From Actinokineospora xionganensis (GTDB taxonomy: Bacteria; Actinomycetota; Actinomycetes; Mycobacteriales; Pseudonocardiaceae), in assembly GCF_014323725.1 (NCBI RefSeq), contig NZ_JABVED010000010.1:215730-270658 (forward strand): a stretch of 54,929 bases of DNA, written 5' to 3'. The position numbers and the translations under genes were made by a program. Positions within the stretch are counted from its first letter, which is position 1; every line of letters starts with the position of its first letter. The notes beneath the pieces were generated by a model that was not told the origin of the DNA, searched no databases, and saw only the letters and a program-made list of their open reading frames with translations. Shown piece by piece: positions 6,983 to 14,539 of this stretch.

Positions 6983-8353
6983 ATGAACTCGATCGGATCT
7001 TCGGGATCTCCCATAACTCCGGACAGTTGGGAGGAGCCCGAGATGCGAACCGCGCTTGCCGCGCGGGAGGTCAGTTCCGTGTATCGGTTGCTTCGTCGCA
7101 CTGGTGTCTCACAGCGCCAGATCGCCGCGATGACCGGTCAATCGCAGTCCGAAGTGTCGGAGATCCTCAAAGGCCGTCAGGTCATGGCCTACGACGTGCT
7201 CGCACGGATCGCCGACGGGTTGGGTGTCCCAAGGGGATACATGGGGCTCGCTTATGACGAGGTCACAGCGATACGTGTCGCCGTGACCCGCGAGCCCTCA
7301 CAGCCTGAGGAGAGCGAAGAGGTGAAGCGTCGGGAGTTCCTGGCACACGCGGCCGCCGTCACGGTGGGCGCGAATGTGCTGGGCACCAACTCCGGGTCGT
7401 GGGTCGCCAACCCCGTCCAGACCCCAGCACCCGGCCGGATCGGGATGACCGATGTGCGTCAGGTGGAAGCCGCCACCAGGGCGCTTCGGTCACTTGACTA
7501 CCAATATGGCGGGGGCTTCTGCCGCGACGCAGTCGTGGCGCAGCTGTCCTGGGGACAGCAGATGCTTGGCGCTTCCGGTCCGGAACACGTGAAAACGCGA
7601 CTTCAGGTCGCACTGGCCGACTTGTACAACCTTGCGGGCTGGACGTCCTTCGACATCGGACTGACAGATTCCGCCCGAACCCACTTCGGCAAGGCGTTGG
7701 AACTGGCCAAGGCGGGCGGCAGCGAGCCACTCGTCGCAAACATCCTCTATCGGATGGGCCGGGTCTACCTGCACAAGGAGTCCCCCAACGACGCGCTGAA
7801 GATGTTCCAGCTCGGCCAGATCGCGGCCCAGGAGTCGGGTTCCGAGCTCGCCGTCGCGGTGATCTGCGCCAACCAGGCGTGGGCCTACGCGTTGATGGGC
7901 AAGAAGGAACAGACGATGCAGCTCATCGGCCGGACCCGCGACGAGTTCGCGCGGGCCAACCTGGATGACGCCGAGGACTGGGTCAAGTTCTTCAACGAGA
8001 CCGATGTCTACGCGATGATCGGCACCGTGCACACGGTGCTGGCGCAGACCGTCGATCCCATGCACACGAAGTTCGCGATCCCGGCCCTGTCCAGGGCGAT
8101 CGATTCCTACGGCGATGAGATGACCAGGTCCAAGGCGTTCAACCTGGGCGCCCTGGCGACGAACCACTTGCTGGAAGGCGACATCGACCACGGCGCGAGG
8201 ATCGGCCGGACCGCGGTGGACCTGGCGGAGAGCCTGAAGTCCAGCCGGGTGAAGGACCGCCTGAAGCCGTTGCTCCAGGAGGCGACCAAGCGTCGGAACA
8301 ACCCCGACGCCCGGGACCTCGCCGACCAAATCACCAATCTCAGCGTGGCCTGA
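6983..8353 (+). CDS. XRE-type helix-turn-helix regulator with TPR-like domain
   Basis: This is a 456-aa cytoplasmic regulator. Residues about 30-85 form an XRE HTH (SQRQIAAMTGQSQSEVSEILKGRQVMAYDVLARIADGLGVPRGYMGL). A linker KRREFLAHAAAVTVGANVLG follows, then TPR-like helical repeats to the end (LYNLAGWTSFDIGLTDSARTHFGKALELA and similar). Streptomyces proteins of this architecture, such as the NsdA type, control development and antibiotic production, but this member's targets are unknown. The ATG at 6983 follows AGGGGGCGG. It is divergent from two small genes and is followed 29 bp downstream by an APH-fold kinase gene, possibly in the same transcript. Confidence 0.88.
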   Translation: MNSIGSSGSPITPDSWEEPEMRTALAAREVSSVYRLLRRTGVSQRQIAAMTGQSQSEVSEILKGRQVMAYDVLARIADGLGVPRGYMGLAYDEVTAIRVAVTREPSQPEESEEVKRREFLAHAAAVTVGANVLGTNSGSWVANPVQTPAPGRIGMTDVRQVEAATRALRSLDYQYGGGFCRDAVVAQLSWGQQMLGASGPEHVKTRLQVALADLYNLAGWTSFDIGLTDSARTHFGKALELAKAGGSEPLVANILYRMGRVYLHKESPNDALKMFQLGQIAAQESGSELAVAVICANQAWAYALMGKKEQTMQLIGRTRDEFARANLDDAEDWVKFFNETDVYAMIGTVHTVLAQTVDPMHTKFAIPALSRAIDSYGDEMTRSKAFNLGALATNHLLEGDIDHGARIGRTAVDLAESLKSSRVKDRLKPLLQEATKRRNNPDARDLADQITNLSVA

Positions 8354-8382
8354 CGCGACCCGGTGGTCGCGGACATCAGCTG

Positions 8383-9276
8383 ATGGTCACCGGCGGGCTG
8401 TTCACCAGGGAGAACCTGAGGGTCGCCCTCGCCGCTGTCTGCGCCGAGATCGGGTTCGACGACCGCGGCGCACGGCTGCTGCGGTTCACCAACAACGCCG
8501 TTTTTGAACTGTCCACCGCGCCAGTGGTGGTCCGGATCGTCGGTTCCGTGGCGTTGCGGCACCGGGTCGAGAAAGTCGTGCGGGTCGCGAAGTGGTTCGC
8601 CGAGCACGACGTGCCCGCGGTGCGACTGCTGCCGGGGTTGTGCCAACCCGTCATGGTCGGCGAATACACGGCAACGGTCTGGCATTCGGTTCCGCCCCAC
8701 ACCTACACGCCCCGGCCCGCCGACTTGGCGCGCCTGCTGCGCCGGGTGCACGGCCTGGCTCCGCCCATGGCCCTGCCTGCCTGGGACCCGCTCGACGACG
8801 TGCGGCGCCGACTCGGTGAAGCCGACGGGCTCGACGTCGACGAGTTGGTGTTCCTGCGGGAGCGCTGTGACCTGGTCGAATCCCGGCTGGCCGAACTCGA
8901 TTTCGCCCTGCCCGCCGGGTTCGTCCACGGTGACGCGCACCTGGGCAACCTCATCCCGAGCCCGCTCGGGCCGGTCTTGTGCGATTTCGATTCCAGCTGT
9001 GTGGGCCCGCCCGAGTGGGATCTGACGCCGCTCGCCGTCGGTGTCCGCCGGTTCGGTGAAGACGCCGCGACCTACGCCGAACTCGCCGAGGCATATGGCT
9101 TCGATGTCACCCGATGGGTGGGATATCCGGTTCTCTGCGAAGTGCGTGAACTGAAGCTGATCACGAGCGTTTTGCCGATCATGAAAAGCAGTCCGGAAGT
9201 GCGCCCTGAGCTGCTCAGACGTCTCCGAGATTTTCGCTCGGGCGAAACTGCGACGCCGTGGTCGCGCTACACCTGA
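8383..9276 (+). CDS. Aminoglycoside phosphotransferase (APH) family protein
   Basis: This is a 297-aa kinase-fold protein of the APH/choline kinase superfamily. It has the catalytic loop FVHGDAHLGN (Asp base) near residue 185 and the metal-binding LCDFD about 17 residues later, followed by PPEWDLTPLAVG, which is typical of the family. The N-lobe strand LRFTNNAVFEL/VVVRI is present. The substrate is unknown. APH-fold proteins next to HTH-TPR regulators in actinomycetes are seldom true resistance enzymes. The ribosome site before ATG 8383 is weak, consistent with translation following the upstream regulator 29 bp away. Confidence 0.88.
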   Translation: MVTGGLFTRENLRVALAAVCAEIGFDDRGARLLRFTNNAVFELSTAPVVVRIVGSVALRHRVEKVVRVAKWFAEHDVPAVRLLPGLCQPVMVGEYTATVWHSVPPHTYTPRPADLARLLRRVHGLAPPMALPAWDPLDDVRRRLGEADGLDVDELVFLRERCDLVESRLAELDFALPAGFVHGDAHLGNLIPSPLGPVLCDFDSSCVGPPEWDLTPLAVGVRRFGEDAATYAELAEAYGFDVTRWVGYPVLCEVRELKLITSVLPIMKSSPEVRPELLRRLRDFRSGETATPWSRYT

Positions 9277-9417
9277 CCCGCGAATTACCCCCGGATGGCC
9301 GCTCAAGTCCGGTAACGGTTGGCGCTCGGTAAACGAATGCACGGTCAACGGCGGATCGGATGCTCTCGTCCGGGTCGTCGGTCAACTCTCGGTGTTCGGT
9401 GGGGCAGGGCGGTACGG

Positions 9418-9726
9418 GTGATCAGATCGCTGCGCGGGGCGGTGCGGCTGGGCAGGGGCGCCCAGCGCGCACTCGCCGCCGCGCGGGCGCTCGATGACGT
9501 CGTGTCCGACCAGCTCCCCGTGGTGGCGGCGCTGCCGGAGGACCTTCGGGCCCGGGCCGCCGACTACCTCGCCGAGCTGGTGATGCTGGCGCAGGCATAC
9601 CGCCACTATGCCCAGGGCTGGATCAGCCGGAACGAGTTGGCGCTGCGGGGCCGGGCGACAACGGATCGCCTGGCCGGAATGCGACTGACGCGGCCCGCGA
9701 CGGCGCATCTCACCGAACAGGACTGA
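9418..9726 (+). CDS. Small helical hypothetical protein (102 aa)
   Basis: The family is not recognised. From GTG 9418 (VIRSLRGAVRLGRGAQRALAAARAL) the protein is basic at its start, then all-helical with DDVVSDQLPVVAALPEDLRARAADYLAELVMLAQAYRHYAQGW. No membrane segment is present. The start is preferred over the in-frame codon at 9319 because GGGGCAGGGCGG lies upstream and the extra N-terminal residues have atypical composition. It is convergent with the copper operon, with a DnaA-box cluster between them. Confidence 0.6.
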   Translation: MIRSLRGAVRLGRGAQRALAAARALDDVVSDQLPVVAALPEDLRARAADYLAELVMLAQAYRHYAQGWISRNELALRGRATTDRLAGMRLTRPATAHLTEQD

Positions 9727-9826
9727 CCGCTCGCCGTTGCCCTGTTCGGGTGGCGGTCCTCGCCGAAGAGGTTGTCAGAGTAGAGCGGCTGTCCGCCGAA
9801 CGGGCGTCCACGTCGGTGAGCGCGGG

Positions 9827-9870
9827 TTATCCACAGGCACTTGTGGACAACGATCCACAGGTGTGGACAA
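9827..9870. promoter_or_regulatory. Cluster of DnaA-box-like 9-mers
   Basis: TTATCCACA (9827-9835), TGTGGACAA (9842-9850, reverse of TTGTCCACA), the weaker CGATCCACA (9851-9859) and TGTGGACAA again (9862-9870) lie within 44 bp, in the intergenic space between convergent gene ends. Three match the actinobacterial DnaA box consensus fully. No dnaA or dnaN is in the window, so this is not evidently oriC. A DnaA-titrating or regulatory cluster is possible. Confidence 0.55.
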
Positions 9871-9871
9871 C

Positions 9872-10891
9872 TCAGCTGACCGGGGCCCTGGTCAAAATCA
9901 CCGCGAAGCCGAACGCGAGTCCCATGACGGCGAGCTCCACCGCCACCCAACTCAGCATGGCCGTGCGCTTGTGTGCGATTACGGCGGGCATCAGCCGCCA
10001 CCGGACATGGGCGCCGAGCGCGGCGAGGGCCACCAGGCAGACGATCTTGAGGATCACCAGGATGCCGTAGCTGGTCTCGAACAGTCCCGCCCACAGCGTG
10101 CGGGTGGGGTTCACCGCCAGCTCGATCAGACCGTTGAACAGCCCGGTCGCGGTGACCACCACGAGACAGATCGTCGCGAGCTTCGAGAACCGGGGAAGCG
10201 CGTAGCCCAGTAGCGTGCGGTTGGCCGCGAGCAGGGCGACCACCGCACCCAGCCCGCCGGTCCACGCCGCCGCGCTCATCACGTGCAACTCCATGGAGAT
10301 CATCGTGAAGTCGTGCCAGCGCCAGTTCGTCGCGTGGCCGGTGACCGGCAGCGGGAGCAGGGCGAACAGCGCCACCGCGGCTCGCAACTCGGCGGGCATG
10401 TTCTCGCCCACCCGGACCGCGACCAGCGACAACACGAAGGTCAGGAACGCGAAGGCCGCGACGAACATCAGCGCCCGGCCCGCGCCGACGGTCCCGATGT
10501 ACTCGCCGACCGCGCCGAGCGACACGTCCTGCTCGGGCCGCAACTCGGCGGTCTGCAGGACGATGGCCACCAGCGCCGTCGCCACCCAGACCAGCGAACT
10601 GGCCATCGCCACCCGCCGGGCGACGGCCAGCACCGGCTCGGACAACACCGGTCGCTCGAAGCCGATGAGCAGCGGCAGCAGACACAGGCCGACCGTCACC
10701 ACGGCGGCCATGTCGAGCAGCACGCGCACGATCGGCAAACCGACCCGGACCACCGCGTCCGGCGTGGGCAGCCCCGGGATCGGTTCGGTCGCGATGATCG
10801 CCAGGCCGATGAGCACTCCGACCAGCGATGACGCGACGAGAACAGTCGCGAGGTGATACCGGTGCCGTGCGGTGGTCCGGGTCTCGGTCAC
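9872..10891 (-). CDS. copD: CopD family copper-transport membrane protein
   Basis: This is a 339-aa polytopic inner-membrane protein with about eight or nine hydrophobic segments. The conserved CopD-domain stretch near residues 220-330 contains HDFTMISMELHVMSAAAWTGGL, whose histidines are candidate metal contacts, and TRTLWAGLFETSYGILVILKI. CopD is thought to move copper across the membrane together with periplasmic or extracytoplasmic CopC. The GTG at 10891 overlaps the copC stop by 4 bp (GTGA), so the two are translationally coupled. It is the last gene of a four-gene minus-strand copper operon. Confidence 0.9.
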   Translation of the reverse strand: MTETRTTARHRYHLATVLVASSLVGVLIGLAIIATEPIPGLPTPDAVVRVGLPIVRVLLDMAAVVTVGLCLLPLLIGFERPVLSEPVLAVARRVAMASSLVWVATALVAIVLQTAELRPEQDVSLGAVGEYIGTVGAGRALMFVAAFAFLTFVLSLVAVRVGENMPAELRAAVALFALLPLPVTGHATNWRWHDFTMISMELHVMSAAAWTGGLGAVVALLAANRTLLGYALPRFSKLATICLVVVTATGLFNGLIELAVNPTRTLWAGLFETSYGILVILKIVCLVALAALGAHVRWRLMPAVIAHKRTAMLSWVAVELAVMGLAFGFAVILTRAPVS

Positions 10892-11442
10892 TGCTGTGCA
10901 CCTCCGCCGACGCGCATCGCGAAGAACACACCCGCGCCGAGAAGCACGACCGCGCCCGCGATCCACACCCACACCGGCACGCCGCCGCTCTCCTGCGCCT
11001 CGCCCGCCTTGGCCGAGCCCGTGTTCTGTGTGGCCTCGACCGGCGCGGGCGTGCCGTTGCCCGCCCTGGTCAGGCTGAACTTGAGCTCGCCGGCGACCGG
11101 GTGGCCGTCGGCGGACAGGATCCGGTAGCCGATCCGGTAGTCGCCCGCGGGCCCGAGTGCCCGAACCTGCGCGGTGACCACGTTGCCGCGGACCGACGCC
11201 TCGCCCGACTGCCACTGGTCGGTGCCGTTGGGACCGACGACGACGACCGAGTTGAGCCCCTTGCCGCTCTGGACGGGCTGGTCGAAGGTCAGCTCGATGG
11301 TCGACGGACCGCTTTCCAGCGACGCCTTGTCGGCGGGGGTGCTGCTCACCAGCTGGTTGTGGGCGAAGGCGGCTGGGGCGAGCCCGATGATGGCGAATAA
11401 CGCGACGGCGAACGCCGTGAACAGCCTGCTGATGGTCCGCAT
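10888..11442 (-). CDS. copC: CopC domain copper-binding protein
   Basis: The 184-aa protein has a Sec signal peptide (residues 1-27, cleavage at AFA|HNQL) that exposes His28 at the mature N-terminus, as required for the CopC Cu(II) site. The CopC fold follows (LVSSTPADKASLESGPSTIELTFDQPV ... YRILSADGHPVAGELKF), including the second conserved His. An Ala/Thr/Pro linker and a C-terminal membrane anchor (VPVWVWIAGAVVLLGAGVFFAM) make it membrane-tethered on the outer face. It begins 5 bp after the ycnI stop and overlaps copD. Confidence 0.93.
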   Translation of the reverse strand: MRTISRLFTAFAVALFAIIGLAPAAFAHNQLVSSTPADKASLESGPSTIELTFDQPVQSGKGLNSVVVVGPNGTDQWQSGEASVRGNVVTAQVRALGPAGDYRIGYRILSADGHPVAGELKFSLTRAGNGTPAPVEATQNTGSAKAGEAQESGGVPVWVWIAGAVVLLGAGVFFAMRVGGGAQQ

Positions 11443-11447
11443 GGTGC

Positions 11448-12200
11448 TTACTCTCCCGCCTTGGCGATGGTGCGACGAGCCCGGATGGTCGCACCCGCGC
11501 CGAGCCCGAGGCCAAGGGCGCCGACAGCGAGACCGGCGCCGCCGAGCCAGCGGGCGGTGTCGTCGGTGCCCGCCACCTTGGTTTCGCCCGCGTGGGCGTC
11601 ACCCTTGGTCTCGTTCGCAGCGGGCTCCGCGTGGTGGTCGTCGCCCGCGCCCTTCTTGGCCAGCTTCACGACCGGCGCGGGCTTCTCCGGCTCGGTCCCG
11701 TCGGCGGGCTGCTGGTCCCAGGCCACGACCTTCCCGCTGTCGTAGGTCTGGATCGCGGGGATGACCAGGGTGTCGGTGTTCTCCGGGAGCTTGCCCGCCG
11801 ACACCTCGAACTCGCCGAACTCGCCCGGGCCGATCCGGGTGCCCGGCGCCGCGGTCCAGGTCACCGAGCTGACCGCCTCCGTGATCTGGGTGCCGTGTGA
11901 GTCGACCGGCTTGTCGAGCTTGGCCTTGGTGATCACGGCGGTCCAGCCCGCGATGGGCTTGGTGCGCACGGAGGTCAGCGGGTACTCGGCTGGGAGCTTG
12001 ATCTCGAGCTTGGTCGTGCCCGCGGTGTTGTCCTCGTTCGGGACTCGGAAGGTGATCTTGGTATAACCGCCCTGGGTGGCGGTCTCACCGATGACCTTGG
12101 CGGTGACGTGCGCGGACGCCACCCCGGTGCCGAATAGTGCGGCGGAGCCCGCGACGGCGAGCAGGACGCCCGCGCGCGCGAAGAAGCGATGGGTCGACAT
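11448..12200 (-). CDS. ycnI: YcnI family copper-binding protein (DUF1775)
   Basis: The 250-aa exported protein has a signal peptide (residues 1-30, cleavage ASA|HVTAKV) leaving an N-terminal His31. YcnI domains are reported to bind copper through the mature N-terminal His. The DUF1775 domain covers about residues 31-165 (TKITFRVPNEDNTAGTTKLEI ... PGEFGEFEVSAGKLPENTDTLVIPAIQTY). A charged His/Asp/Glu-rich linker with a DDHHAEP stretch may add metal ligands before a C-terminal anchor (LGGAGLAVGALGLGLGAGATI). ATG 12200 has AGGAG 6 nt upstream. It is second in the copper operon. Confidence 0.93.
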   Translation of the reverse strand: MSTHRFFARAGVLLAVAGSAALFGTGVASAHVTAKVIGETATQGGYTKITFRVPNEDNTAGTTKLEIKLPAEYPLTSVRTKPIAGWTAVITKAKLDKPVDSHGTQITEAVSSVTWTAAPGTRIGPGEFGEFEVSAGKLPENTDTLVIPAIQTYDSGKVVAWDQQPADGTEPEKPAPVVKLAKKGAGDDHHAEPAANETKGDAHAGETKVAGTDDTARWLGGAGLAVGALGLGLGAGATIRARRTIAKAGE

Positions 12201-12225
12201 TGAGTTCTCCTGAGATGACAAAGGG

Positions 12226-12242
12226 CGGGCCCATGGGGCCCG
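12226..12242. other. 7-bp stem-loop between copper operon genes 1 and 2
   Basis: CGGGCCC-ATG-GGGCCCG is a perfect hairpin in the 55-bp gap between the membrane-protein gene and ycnI. It has no T tract. It could reduce read-through or stabilise the downstream message. Confidence 0.4.
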
Positions 12243-12255
12243 TGTGGGGTCGGAT

Positions 12256-12786
12256 TCAGGAGAACCGGGGTGGTCCGCGCCGGGCGCAGACCTGGCGGAA
12301 CACGACTTCGAGCAGATGGCCGACCGTGCTGACCTGGAATTTGTGGACAACCAGGGCAGGTGGGCTCGGGGTCCAGACCAGCGCTCGCACCAGTCCGGTG
12401 ATCGCCGCGGCGACCAGGTCGAGCGCGGCGTCGGCCTGGGTGAGCAGGACGGCCGTGGCCCCGATGGCGACCACGTGCGTGGCCAGCATGGTCGGCGTCA
12501 GCGCGACCGCGTCGTGGCCGTGGGAGACGTAGGCGAACAGCACGTGCAGCGTGAGCTGACTGGTTCCGAGCAGCGCGACCATCGCCGACAGGGACCGGGC
12601 GCGGCTCGCGACGGCTGTCCCCGCCCAGGCGATGAGCGCGGCGATGACGACGGTGACCGCTGTCTCCGGGACGCCGCCGCCTGCCATGCCGTGCGCGGCG
12701 ATCGTCAGCGCGGTCGAAGTGGTCGCCAGCAGAGCGCCCCGCGCCGCGCGGAACGCCCGCGGACGAGTCACTCGACGGGGGGCCAC
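12256..12786 (-). CDS. Four-helix membrane protein, first gene of the copper operon
   Basis: The 176-aa protein has about four hydrophobic segments: ALLATTSTALTIAAHGMAGG, AVTVVIAALIAWAGTAV, SAMVALLGTSQLTLHVLFAYV and LATHVVAIGATAVLL. It ends in a cytoplasmic-type tail. Several His and Met residues within the helices (HGMAGG, LTLHVLF, YVSHGHD, MLATHVV) resemble those of membrane metal proteins. GTG 12786 is preferred because TACCCT ends 7 nt before it, a leaderless layout. No specific family is recognised. Its position ahead of ycnI-copC-copD suggests a role in copper handling. Confidence 0.75.
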   Translation of the reverse strand: MAPRRVTRPRAFRAARGALLATTSTALTIAAHGMAGGGVPETAVTVVIAALIAWAGTAVASRARSLSAMVALLGTSQLTLHVLFAYVSHGHDAVALTPTMLATHVVAIGATAVLLTQADAALDLVAAAITGLVRALVWTPSPPALVVHKFQVSTVGHLLEVVFRQVCARRGPPRFS

Positions 12787-12892
12787 AAGGACAAGGGTAT
12801 TGGGTGCTGTCCAGAGGGTTCGGCCACGCCGATCAGGTGGGACGGACGCCACTGGGCGCCTCCCGGATTCAGCCCGGTCACCGGTGGCGTGT

Positions 12893-13339
12893 TTAGATCC
12901 CCAGGGCGGCGAGTAGGCGGTCTTCGATGCGGTCGAGTTCCGCCGCGACAGCGCGGTGGGCGGCCTTGCGGCGCGGGGTCGGCATCCGCTCGGCGGCGCG
13001 AACCGCCGCGGCCAGCTGGTGCAGGGTGCTCTCGGCGGAGTCGGCGAAGGCGAGTTCGTCGGCCGTCGCGCTGTCCTTCACCCGCAGCTCGTTGAGCCCG
13101 GTGGCCGCGCCCGCGATGCGGGCGTGCAGCGTGCCGCCGCGGCCCGAGTACTGGCCGAGGTCGTCGACGGAGACCCCGAGCTTGCGCGCGCGCCTGCGGT
13201 CCCAGCGGTCCCGGACCGCGGCTGCTCCCTGGACCACGTAGGGCGTGACCACGGGCAGCACGACCGGACCAAGCACCTTCGCCACGGCGATCGCGTTCTT
13301 CGCCCGGGCGGGCGTGAACCCGTCCTTCTTGCGCGTCAT
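12893..13339 (-). CDS. Conserved actinobacterial protein (DUF6474-like)
   Basis: The 148-aa basic protein starts at ATG 13339 (MTRKKDGFTPARAKNAIAVAKVLGPVVLPVVTPYVVQGAAAVRDRWDRRRARKLG). It has one hydrophobic stretch near residues 18-40 and then long helices to the C-terminus (DRIEDRLLAAL). From memory it resembles small actinobacterial proteins of the DUF6474 type; the function is unknown. The upstream frame to 13393 lacks a ribosome site and is left out. It is the nearest minus-strand gene upstream of the copper operon, with about 105 bp between, and is divergent from the secreted protease. Confidence 0.7.
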   Translation of the reverse strand: MTRKKDGFTPARAKNAIAVAKVLGPVVLPVVTPYVVQGAAAVRDRWDRRRARKLGVSVDDLGQYSGRGGTLHARIAGAATGLNELRVKDSATADELAFADSAESTLHQLAAAVRAAERMPTPRRKAAHRAVAAELDRIEDRLLAALGI

Positions 13340-13483
13340 GCCCCACAGCTTGCCGCACACCCCGATTTGTCGCCCGGCCGCCGCTGGCGCCACTCGAATG
13401 GGTTAGTCCAAACGGAGTATGGGTGTGACGGATAGAACATTTACCCGTCACCGATCTGAAGATGTTTCGTTTGTTGGGACAAG

Positions 13484-13497
13484 AAAGAGCTCTTTCG
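13484..13497. promoter_or_regulatory. Perfect 14-bp palindrome GAAAGAGCTCTTTC upstream of the protease
   Basis: The palindrome lies 20-34 nt before the protease start codon, ahead of the ribosome site GGAG. It is AT-richer than its surroundings. It could be an operator or a 5'UTR structure. Confidence 0.4.
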
Positions 13498-13517
13498 TTC
13501 ACTCATTGGAGCTAAAG

Positions 13518-14372
13518 ATGGCGATCCGAACCACCCTGCGCCGCAGTGCCGCCTTGGCCGCGGGCACCGCACTGCTCGGCGGGCTGATGCTGGCGGCACC
13601 CGGAACGGCCGCGGCCGCGCCGGTCTGGGCGCCCGCCGCCACGGCGACCATCCACCCGGGCATCCAGACCGAGACCGACGGTTCCGGCCAGTGCACGGCG
13701 AACTTCGTCTTCAGCGACAGCGCCGGAAACGTCTACATCGGACAGGCGGCCCACTGCTCCGGAACCGGCGCCGCCACCGACACCAACGGCTGCGACGCGG
13801 GCACGCTCCCGCTGGGCACCAAGGTGACCCTGGTCGGCTCGGGTGTCACCGGCGAGATCGCCTACAGCTCGTGGAACACGATGCAGGGCCGCGGAGAGAC
13901 CAACGAGGACGCCTGCGCCTACAACGACCTCGCGCTGGTCAAGATCCCGGCCGGCGCCGTCTCCAAGACCAACCCGAGCGTGCCGTTCTGGGGCGGGCCC
14001 ACCGCGCTGGACACCAACGGCACCACCTCGTTCGAGACCGTCCTGTCCTACGGAAACTCGTCGCTGCGTGGCGGTATCACCCAGCTCAGCCCGAAGCAGG
14101 GCAAGAGCCTGGGCACCGAGGGCAACGGCTGGAGCCACAGCGTCTACACCGTCTCGCCCGGCATCCCGGGTGACTCGGGCAGCGCGTTCCTCGACTCGAC
14201 CGGCAAGGCGCTCGGCACCCTGTCGACCCTGGCGATCGCCCCGATCGCGGGCAGCAACGGCGTCGGCGACCTGTCGCACGAACTCGCCTACGCACAGCAG
14301 TACGGCGGTATCGCCGGCCTGAAGCTCGAACTGGGCACCGTCGCCTTCCGCGGCCCCCTCCTCCCCATCTAA
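13518..14372 (+). CDS. Secreted trypsin-like (S1 fold) serine protease
   Basis: The 284-aa exported protease has a signal peptide (basic MAIRTTLRRS, hydrophobic core to about residue 28, cleavage after AAA near 33). It shows a complete chymotrypsin-fold triad: His79 (AAHC), Asp137 (YNDLALV) and Ser220 (GDSGSAF). Paired cysteines (C59, C80, C92, C133) suit disulfides outside the cell. There is no obvious long pro-domain, unlike alpha-lytic-type proteases, so it may belong to the group of single-domain secreted S1 proteins. ATG 13518 has GGAG 6 nt upstream. Upstream in-frame sequence to 13419 would destroy the signal peptide. A 14-bp palindrome lies in its leader. Confidence 0.92.
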   Translation: MAIRTTLRRSAALAAGTALLGGLMLAAPGTAAAAPVWAPAATATIHPGIQTETDGSGQCTANFVFSDSAGNVYIGQAAHCSGTGAATDTNGCDAGTLPLGTKVTLVGSGVTGEIAYSSWNTMQGRGETNEDACAYNDLALVKIPAGAVSKTNPSVPFWGGPTALDTNGTTSFETVLSYGNSSLRGGITQLSPKQGKSLGTEGNGWSHSVYTVSPGIPGDSGSAFLDSTGKALGTLSTLAIAPIAGSNGVGDLSHELAYAQQYGGIAGLKLELGTVAFRGPLLPI

Positions 14373-14426
14373 CGCACCACCAGGTCCGGCGGGCGGTCCG
14401 GCGACCGCCCGCCGGACCGCACCTAA

Positions 14427-14514
14427 GGGGACCGTGACGAATCTCGACCACGGTCGCCCACCCGTCCGCACCATCACCTGGAAGGCGACCGGGACCCAGA
14501 ATTCCGGGGAGGCG
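14427..14514 (+). repeat. 88-bp intergenic element, copy 2 (putative structured element)
   Basis: The element has the head GGGGACCGTGAC, the inverted repeat GACCGTG...CACGGTC, and the tail AGAATTCCGGGGAGGCG. These match copy 1 at 5177-5262 in order, orientation and spacing (88 versus 86 bp), while the middle differs. It lies downstream of the protease stop and ends 12 bp before the -10 box of the nuclease gene. Confidence 0.6.
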
Positions 14515-14526
14515 CGCTGCGACAAC

Positions 14527-14532
14527 TAAGCT
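14527..14532 (+). promoter_or_regulatory. -10 box TAAGCT of a probable leaderless gene
   Basis: TAAGCT ends 7 nt before GTG 14540 with no ribosome site between. The expected -35 area overlaps the tail of the 88-bp element. Confidence 0.5.
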
Positions 14533-14539
14533 TCGTTGC

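Noticed and set aside
8383..9276. Aminoglycoside resistance gene
   Set aside because: The APH fold is clear, but the sequence does not match a known resistance subfamily and its setting beside an HTH-TPR regulator does not support that role.
9827..9870. oriC
   Set aside because: Only three or four boxes, with no dnaA, dnaN or AT-rich unwinding region in the window.
9606..10931. 441-codon minus-strand frame across copD and the downstream gap
   Set aside because: It is out of frame with copD, lacks membrane character and is strongly Arg/Gly-rich.
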